A DNA stretch of 12,569 bases, from assembly GCF_946885885.1 (NCBI RefSeq), contig NZ_CAMPHN010000126.1:1-12569 (forward strand), read 5' to 3'. The position numbers were made by a program, and so were the translations under genes. Below are positions 7,904 through 12,569 of this stretch, in pieces (the first letter of the stretch is position 1; the number at the start of each line of letters is the position of its first letter). The notes below the pieces were generated by a model. It was not told the origin of the DNA, did no database searches, and saw only the letters and a list, made by a program, of their open reading frames with translations. This DNA is from an uncultured Pseudomonas sp. Lineage in GTDB: Bacteria; Pseudomonadota; Gammaproteobacteria; Pseudomonadales; Pseudomonadaceae.

Positions 7904-7919
7904 TTGCCGCTGGCGGCAA
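7904..7919 (-). other. GC-rich inverted repeat upstream of the flgE terminator
   Basis: TTGCCGC-CA-GCGGCAA, a perfect 7-bp inverted repeat with a 2-bp centre, lies 40 to 55 bp after the flgE stop and 11 bp before the terminator stem. Without a T-run it is unlikely to terminate alone; it may stabilise the flgE mRNA end. Confidence 0.5.
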
Positions 7920-7958
7920 GGCGCGGCCCAGGGTGACAACCCCGGGCGCGCCGCCCTA

Positions 7959-9275
7959 TCAACGCAGGTTGATGATGGTCTGGGTCACCGCGCTTTCGGT
8001 CTCGATGGTCTTGGCGTTGGCCTGGTAGTTGCGCTGGGCGACGATCAGGTTGACCAGTTGATCGGAGAGTTCGACGTTGGAGTCCTCCAGGGCGCCCGAT
8101 TGCAAGGCGCCAAGGGTGCCGCTACGCGGCGTGCCGATCACCGGCTCGCCCGACTGGAACGACTGCACCCAGGCGGTCTTGCCGACCGGGGTCAGCCCCT
8201 GCACGTTGGCGAAGTTGGCCAGGATCACCTGCCCCTGGATATTCGATTGGCCGTTGGTGTAGCGCGCGAAAATCACCCCGGTGTCGTCGATCTCCAGGCC
8301 CGCCAACTGCCCGGTGGTGTAACCGTCCTGGCTGACGCTGTTGACCGCGAACGAGCTGGCGAACTGCGTGGCGCCACGCAGATCGATATTCACCCCGGTC
8401 GCCGCGGCGGTCGCGCCGTTGGCCGACCATACCGGCGGTATCGAGGTATCCGGTGCGGCCGGCACCCAGGTGGTCAGGTCGATGGTGCCGTCGGCGGTGA
8501 CCGAGAAGCCGGTCGGTGTCGAGGCGATCAACGCCGCGGTATCCAATTGCCCGGCAGTGGTGAACTCAAGATTCACCGTCGACGGTGTGGTCAAGGTCGG
8601 ATCGTCCGGATTGCGGCCGTCGATCAGCACGTTCATGTCCCAGGTGTTAGGCCCAGTCTTGAGAAAGTACTGGGTGAACACGTGGGAATTGCCCTGACTG
8701 TCGTAAATATTGGTCGAAGTCGAGGAGTTGTAGGTGGTCGGGTCGCTCGGATCGAAGGGCACGGTGGTCGGCACCGTGTTGGTCGAATTGAGGTTGAACA
8801 CCTGATCGAGGTTCTCGGTGGCCCGCGGCGCCTGGCTGGCGGTTTCGATGCGCAGGTCATCGACGATGCCGTTCTGCAGGTTGCCGGCGGCGTCCACCGC
8901 ATAACCCTGCAAGCGATAACCGAAGTTATTGACCATGTAGCCTTCGCGGTCGGTACCGAAATAACCGGCGCGGGTGTAGCTGACCTCGCCGTTGTTGCTG
9001 GTCTGGAAGAAACCGTTGCCGTTGATCGCCAGATCCAGGGCGTTCTGCGTGTAGTTGATATTGCCCTGATTGAACAGCTGCGACACGTCGCCCAGCAGCA
9101 CGCCACTGCCCTGCGGGTTGGACCCCGAGCCCAGCACGGAAGCCGCATAGACATCGGCGAACTCGGCGCGCGATTGCTTGAACCCGGCGGTGCCGGCGTT
9201 GGCAATGTTGTTGCCGGTCACGTTGAGGTCGCTGGTCGCCGCGCGCAGACCACTCAGACCGATATTGAACGCCAT
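7959..9275 (-). CDS. flgE: Flagellar hook protein FlgE
   Basis: FlgE polymerises into the flexible hook that links rod to filament. The 438-residue product begins MAFNIGLSGLRAATSDLNVTG with the rod/hook signature GNNIANAGTAGFKQSR (about residues 21-36), then the core motif ALDLAINGNGFF (about 79-90), a long Thr/Asn/Ser-rich exposed region (about 150-300), and the C-terminal helix SNVELSDQLVNLIVAQRNY ending in TIINLR. The Ala in place of the common Ser at position 2 is minor. The ATG at 9275 has AAGGAG at 6 nt, the strongest ribosome binding site in this operon, in keeping with the high copy number of hook subunits. It is the last gene of flgBCDE and is followed by an inverted repeat and a terminator. 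Confidence 0.98.
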   Translation of the reverse strand: MAFNIGLSGLRAATSDLNVTGNNIANAGTAGFKQSRAEFADVYAASVLGSGSNPQGSGVLLGDVSQLFNQGNINYTQNALDLAINGNGFFQTSNNGEVSYTRAGYFGTDREGYMVNNFGYRLQGYAVDAAGNLQNGIVDDLRIETASQAPRATENLDQVFNLNSTNTVPTTVPFDPSDPTTYNSSTSTNIYDSQGNSHVFTQYFLKTGPNTWDMNVLIDGRNPDDPTLTTPSTVNLEFTTAGQLDTAALIASTPTGFSVTADGTIDLTTWVPAAPDTSIPPVWSANGATAAATGVNIDLRGATQFASSFAVNSVSQDGYTTGQLAGLEIDDTGVIFARYTNGQSNIQGQVILANFANVQGLTPVGKTAWVQSFQSGEPVIGTPRSGTLGALQSGALEDSNVELSDQLVNLIVAQRNYQANAKTIETESAVTQTIINLR

Positions 9276-9288
9276 GGGTGTCTCCTTT

Positions 9289-9303
9289 GCCGGCCCCGCC
9301 GGC
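9289..9303 (-). other. Intercistronic hairpin between flgD and flgE
   Basis: A perfect GCCGGC-GGG-GCCGGC stem-loop on the minus strand, directly before the flgE ribosome binding site. No T-run follows. It could slow ribosomes or protect the downstream flgE message from decay; this is inference. Confidence 0.5.
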
Positions 9304-9319
9304 GCTTAGAATCTGTTGG

Positions 9320-9985
9320 TTACTGACCGATGACTTGGACTTGCGAGAGCGGCACAGTGCCGAGCCCGGCGAGATTGAGCATCAACTCGCTGCCGCCCAG
9401 GGTCACGCTGTCGACGTTGGCCGGCAGCAGGGTGTGCAGGCCTTTGGTTTCGCCGTTATAGGTCGCCTGGGCCTCGAACTTGTAAGTACCGGGCGGCAAC
9501 AAATTGCCGCTGGAATCCTTGCCGTCCCAAATGAAGCTGACATTGCCGGCCGCCTGCTCGCCGAGGTTGACACGACTCACCACCGAGCCGGCGCTGTTGT
9601 AGACATTGACGAACACGTTGCTGCTGGTGACCGGCAATACCGCGCTGGCCTTGAAGCTCTCGCTGGTATCGACCACCGCTTTATCGGTCGGCACTATCAC
9701 CTTGCGCCCGACCATGGACGAAGCTTGCAGCGCCTGGGACGACTGATAGCCACTGAGCAACGAGCCCATGCTGGTGTTGAGTTTCTCGATGCCCTCGACC
9801 TGGCTGAACTGCGCCAGTTGGGCGATGAACTCGCCGTTGCCTTGCGGTTCCAGCGGGTTCTGGTTGTTCAACTGGGCCACCAACAGGTTGAGGAACTCGT
9901 TCTTGCCGAGCTCCTTGTTTTGCGTGGTGTCCTGCTTGATCTGGTACTGGTCGAGTGCCGAACTGACGCCGCTTACCGTGCTCAT
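9320..9985 (-). CDS. flgD: Flagellar hook cap / assembly protein FlgD
   Basis: FlgD sits as a cap on the growing hook and lets FlgE subunits insert beneath it; it is discarded when FlgK arrives. The 221-residue product contains the conserved N-terminal block FLNLLVAQLNNQNPLEP (about residues 31-47) and FIAQLAQFSQVEGIEKLN (about 53-70), which are the strongest family markers. A beta-rich region with an Ig-like repeat follows (VSFIWDGKDSSGN and LPPGTYKFEAQA), ending in PLSQVQVIGQ. The ATG at 9985 has GAGG at 8 nt. The gene starts 21 bp after flgC and ends 44 bp before flgE. No signal peptide is present, as expected. Confidence 0.97.
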   Translation of the reverse strand: MSTVSGVSSALDQYQIKQDTTQNKELGKNEFLNLLVAQLNNQNPLEPQGNGEFIAQLAQFSQVEGIEKLNTSMGSLLSGYQSSQALQASSMVGRKVIVPTDKAVVDTSESFKASAVLPVTSSNVFVNVYNSAGSVVSRVNLGEQAAGNVSFIWDGKDSSGNLLPPGTYKFEAQATYNGETKGLHTLLPANVDSVTLGGSELMLNLAGLGTVPLSQVQVIGQ

Positions 9986-10006
9986 CCTGTATTCCTCGTC
10001 GATGGC

Positions 10007-10450
10007 TTACTGACCCAGGGTCAGCACGCGCTGCAACATTTGTTTGGCGGTGTTCATCATTTCAACGTTGGTCTGGAAGGCGCGACTGGCGGAGATCATG
10101 TCAGCCATTTCCTCGACCACGTTGACGTTGGGGTAATACACATAGCCGCCCGCATCGGCAGCCGGGTGATTAGGCTCGTAGCGCGGCATCAGGCTGCCTT
10201 GATCTTCGACGATGCCCAGCACCTGCACACCGCGGCCGGCTTCGTCCTGCTCGGCGAATAGCGACCCGCGGCTACCGTCCTGCGCCTGCTGGAACACGGT
10301 GGCGAACACCGGATGACGGGCGCGGTAGGTCTGATCGATGCTCGACGAAACCGTCTCGGCATTGGCGATGTTGCTGGAGATGGTATTCAGGCGAGTGCTC
10401 TGAGCACTCATGCCGGTACCGGCAATATTGAAAACACTGGCAAGTGACAT
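10007..10450 (-). CDS. flgC: Flagellar proximal rod protein FlgC
   Basis: FlgC is a small proximal rod subunit. The 147-residue product starts MSLASVFNIAGTGMSAQS, carries the rod signature SNIANAE (about residues 26-32) in the slightly divergent form usual for FlgC, and has a tyrosine-rich middle (GGYVYYPNVN). It closes with the helix NVVEEMADMISASRAFQTNV and a tail ending LTLGQ. Length and both terminal helices match the family. The ATG at 10450 has GGAG at 9 nt and follows the flgB stop by 14 bp. It is the second gene of the flgBCDE operon. Confidence 0.97.
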   Translation of the reverse strand: MSLASVFNIAGTGMSAQSTRLNTISSNIANAETVSSSIDQTYRARHPVFATVFQQAQDGSRGSLFAEQDEAGRGVQVLGIVEDQGSLMPRYEPNHPAADAGGYVYYPNVNVVEEMADMISASRAFQTNVEMMNTAKQMLQRVLTLGQ

Positions 10451-10464
10451 GGCATCAGGCTCCT

Positions 10465-10872
10465 TTATTCGCCGCGCAGGGCGCCGATCAGCCCTTTGAA
10501 TTTGCTGTTGAGGAAGGTGAAGCTGGCTTGGAAATCGATTGCGTTTTCGGCGTAGCTCGATTGCTCGATCTGCAGGTCGACGGTGTTCTGATCGATAGAG
10601 GCATGCATCGGATTGCGGTAGACCAGGCTGGCATTGCCGCTGCTCATGCCCTCGGCGGCGATATGACGGCTGTCGGTACGATTCAGATCGACCGGGCCGC
10701 GCTGGCTCTTGCCGGTCTGCTCGGCGAGCACCGAGGCGAAGTCCAGATCGCGCGCCTTGTAGTGCGGGGTATCGGCGTTCGCGATGTTGTTGGCCAAGAC
10801 CTCGGCACGCTGGGCGCGAAAGCCGAGAGCCTGCTCATGGATGCCGAGTGCGCGATCGAAGCTGATACTCAT
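10465..10872 (-). CDS. flgB: Flagellar proximal rod protein FlgB
   Basis: FlgB is a proximal rod subunit, among the first rod proteins exported. The 135-residue product begins MSISFDRALGIHEQALGFRAQR, with the rod signature NNIANADTPHYKAR (about residues 28-41) followed by DLDFASVL, and ends with a helix containing NTVDLQIEQSSYAENAIDFQ and the short tail GALRGE. Length and motif order match the family. The ATG at 10872 is preceded by AAGG at 8 nt. It is the first gene of flgBCDE, about 38 nt downstream of the start predicted from the sigma-54 promoter. Confidence 0.97.
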   Translation of the reverse strand: MSISFDRALGIHEQALGFRAQRAEVLANNIANADTPHYKARDLDFASVLAEQTGKSQRGPVDLNRTDSRHIAAEGMSSGNASLVYRNPMHASIDQNTVDLQIEQSSYAENAIDFQASFTFLNSKFKGLIGALRGE

Positions 10873-10921
10873 GGTCTGAACCTTTGCCGTTGGCTTGCAG
10901 TTGTTCCGTGCAAGACATTTA

Positions 10922-10936
10922 GCAAGGCCCGTGCCA
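10922..10936 (-). promoter_or_regulatory. Sigma-54 (RpoN) promoter of the flgB operon
   Basis: The minus strand reads TGGCACG-GGCC-TTGC, followed by T: a full match to the -24/-12 consensus. The predicted start is near 10910. It agrees with the flgF promoter at 13 of 16 positions, differing only in the free spacer, so both operons are probably switched on together. Confidence 0.9.
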
Positions 10937-10990
10937 CTTTATTTTTACCTTATTTATCAGCAACTTAATCAATAACAGCAACCGATAATC
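10937..10990. other. AT-rich tract upstream of the flgB promoter
   Basis: About 28% GC over 54 bp in a window that is otherwise clearly GC-rich. It sits where an enhancer-binding activator or a bending protein would act on a sigma-54 promoter. I looked for FleQ-box and IHF consensus matches and found none convincing. Confidence 0.4.
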
Positions 10991-10995
10991 AGGCC

Positions 10996-11040
10996 AAGCG
11001 GCAAAGCCTTTCCGCCTACCGGCAAGCAAAGCGGCAAGCC
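10996..11040. repeat. Short direct repeat between the peroxidase gene and flgB
   Basis: AAGCGGCAAAGCC (10996-11008) recurs as AAGCGGCAAGCC (11029-11040), one base shorter, 33 bp apart. No clear stem plus T-run terminator for the peroxidase gene is visible in or around it. Confidence 0.5.
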
Positions 11041-11090
11041 TGAGCGGCGTCGGACGCATCGACGCACGCCAGGCCGGCCAAGGTTCAAGA

Positions 11091-12569
11091 TCAAGCGCAG
11101 GCGTCCACCCGGCTGGCGAGCACACCAGCGACAACGAGCAGATCCTGCAAGTCGAACCGACCGGGATTCACCCCGAGAGTCGGCTGGAAAGGGACATTCA
11201 GGATCGAGCACGGATTGGCGCGCAATAGTCCCACGATCGTTTCGCAGACGATCAGGCTGCCGAGAGGGCCGAGACGGTTACCGCAACCCTTCACCTTCGC
11301 TTCCGCCAGGATGTAAAACCACAGCGGTGTCCGCTTCTCGAAACCACCGGCCCGCAGCGCCGTGAGCGGGTCAATTTCCTCGTCGGTGGTTTTCGGCCGG
11401 CAGGCGGCCTCGATGTCGGCGGGCGTCATGCGATCGCACTCGGGCAAAACCAGCTCGGCCATGGCCTGGCCCGTGGGAAGGCTGAACAGATAGCCCCGCA
11501 AAAGGTTGCGCTTGGCAAGGAAGCTCATCACATCCAAGGGGCCCGTTTGTTTCGGGAGGTCGGCGAGGAAGCTGGTCAGGGTCGGATCGATCTGCAAAGC
11601 ATGATCGGCCAGCATGCGCTCCCATTGAATGATCCAGTTGGACGGTAGCGTTTCCTTGCCGCCAAGGTCCCCGCTCACTTCCGAGAATCGAAACATCAGT
11701 TCGAGAGTCCCTTTGCCCTGGGCACCGCCCTGCTTCAGAAAATTCAGGTTGAAGTCATAGCTGCTCCTCACCAGGCTATGCCCGAATCGAAAGCCGGCGA
11801 CTGCGAACTCGAAAGGCATGAATTTCTCGGCACCCGGACGGTACAAACGGTTCCCTCTCGTCAGCACCTCATTCAGAACACAGCGGTCGCAAAAGCGCGG
11901 AAGGAAGTCATGCAAAACCAGCCACTGGTAGTGGTGGGTCACCAGCCATCGCGCATCATCGAATGCGAATCCGCAATCGACCACGGCATTGTGAAACCTC
12001 AGGAAAGCCAGGTGGAGCTGCGCGACTATGAGGTTTTCATCGTTGCGCGGGTCGCCGATACGGGCTTTACGGTGACGCGACGGGTCTGTCGAGGAGACGC
12101 GCGGAAGATCATGGGCCATTCCCTTGATGCCTTCCAAGCCACCGATAAACGGGGTTACCTCGCCGATCACGAATTTGTCCCCATCGAAGGGGATTGCCAA
12201 ATCGGCCTCCTTCGGTTGAAGCCCGTACAGGCTGTCGAGATCGAAAGCGCTGGTGCGTTCGTTACGCAGCGTCCTCCGGGCCTGGTTCAACGTCAGCGGT
12301 TCGAAATCAGGGCGAGCGATGGCCTGGTCAGGCGTCTCGCCCGGCGCGATGGTGATGGTCTTGGTGATGTCGTGATCGATGAACTGCCCCAGGTACGTGT
12401 AGGGCGCCGGTATCGACGAATCGGCTTCAGGTACCGTCCCCTGGACCGTCATCGATGCGCCCAGATCGAGCAATGCCTTGATGGTATCCGGCGAGCACGG
12501 GAGGAAGGCCTCGGAACACAGCAGGTCTATCGCCGGACAGATGTAGTCGAACTCATCCCAGTAGACGGC
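11091..12569 (-). CDS. Animal-type haem peroxidase family protein, N-terminus off the window
   Basis: This is a probable haem peroxidase of the animal peroxidase superfamily (myeloperoxidase, prostaglandin synthase and fatty-acid dioxygenase relatives). The frame is open to the right edge, giving about 492 visible residues; the true start lies outside. Family blocks appear in the usual order: YTYLGQFIDHDIT with the probable distal haem His (visible residue 66), RTLRNERTSAFDLDSLYG, RIGDPRNDENLIVAQLHLAF then LRFHN, FEFAVAGFRFGHSLVR with the probable proximal His (visible residue 264, at 11780-11778), LRGYLFSLPTGQ, and LWFYILAEAKVKGCGNRLG near the end. The substrate cannot be told; peroxidase or lipid dioxygenase activity are both possible. 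Codon choice looks more mixed than in the flagellar genes, which may hint at a different history. It reads toward flgB, 218 bp away, but nothing ties it to flagellar function. Confidence 0.85.
   Translation of the reverse strand, partial: AVYWDEFDYICPAIDLLCSEAFLPCSPDTIKALLDLGASMTVQGTVPEADSSIPAPYTYLGQFIDHDITKTITIAPGETPDQAIARPDFEPLTLNQARRTLRNERTSAFDLDSLYGLQPKEADLAIPFDGDKFVIGEVTPFIGGLEGIKGMAHDLPRVSSTDPSRHRKARIGDPRNDENLIVAQLHLAFLRFHNAVVDCGFAFDDARWLVTHHYQWLVLHDFLPRFCDRCVLNEVLTRGNRLYRPGAEKFMPFEFAVAGFRFGHSLVRSSYDFNLNFLKQGGAQGKGTLELMFRFSEVSGDLGGKETLPSNWIIQWERMLADHALQIDPTLTSFLADLPKQTGPLDVMSFLAKRNLLRGYLFSLPTGQAMAELVLPECDRMTPADIEAACRPKTTDEEIDPLTALRAGGFEKRTPLWFYILAEAKVKGCGNRLGPLGSLIVCETIVGLLRANPCSILNVPFQPTLGVNPGRFDLQDLLVVAGVLASRVDACA

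Noticed and set aside
8058..10261. Long plus-strand open frames opposite flgE, flgD and flgC
   Set aside because: These have low-complexity Arg/Gly/His/Val-rich translations, no ribosome binding site or family motif, and lie fully opposite well-supported genes.
10970..10990. A sigma-28 (FliA) -10-like element, ACCGATAA, on the plus strand
   Set aside because: It has no fitting -35 element at the right distance and points into the 3' end of the oppositely oriented peroxidase gene.
10919..11134. A possible 71-residue minus-strand gene between the peroxidase gene and flgB
   Set aside because: It overlaps the peroxidase 3' end and runs across the flgB sigma-54 promoter, has no ribosome binding site, and resembles nothing I know.
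12471..12473. TTG at 12473 as the start of the peroxidase gene
   Set aside because: The frame stays open for 32 more codons to the window edge, and there is no ribosome binding site before the TTG. The gene is better read as cut by the edge.

Overview
The window is a flagellar basal body, hook and hook-filament junction locus, read entirely from the minus strand. High GC content, FlgK/FlgL/FlgF sequences of the Pseudomonas type, and near-consensus sigma-54 promoters point to a gammaproteobacterium of the Pseudomonadaceae (Pseudomonas or a close relative). The species cannot be read from this window.

Layout, from high to low coordinates (the direction of transcription): (1) 12569-11091, the 3' part of a gene for an animal-type haem peroxidase, with its N-terminus beyond the right edge. 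(2) 11090-10873, a 218-bp gap holding short direct repeats, an AT-rich tract and a sigma-54 promoter. (3) 10872-7959, operon flgB-flgC-flgD-flgE (proximal rod, hook cap and hook). (4) 7958-7749, a 210-bp gap with an inverted repeat, a strong intrinsic terminator, an AT-rich stretch and a second sigma-54 promoter. (5) 7748-1, operon flgF-flgG-flgH-flgI-flgJ-flgK-flgL (proximal and distal rod, L-ring, P-ring, rod cap/muramidase and the two junction proteins). flgL is cut by the left edge and lacks its C-terminus.

The products are used roughly in gene order. FlgB, FlgC, FlgF and FlgG build the rod through the periplasm. FlgJ caps the growing rod and cuts peptidoglycan. FlgI and FlgH form the P- and L-ring bushings. 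FlgD caps the growing hook made of FlgE. FlgK and FlgL join hook to filament. The split into flgBCDE and flgFGHIJKL, each with its own sigma-54 promoter, is the known Pseudomonas arrangement. Genes within each operon are separated by about 10 to 60 bp and nearly all have clear ribosome binding sites.

No gap longer than 300 bp lacks a gene. I see no mobile element, CRISPR array, tRNA or rRNA. I do not see a new biological system here. The points most worth a second look are the peroxidase gene immediately upstream of flgB, a palindrome lying on the flgF promoter start region, a partial FleQ-like box upstream of it, and a set of intercistronic hairpins.
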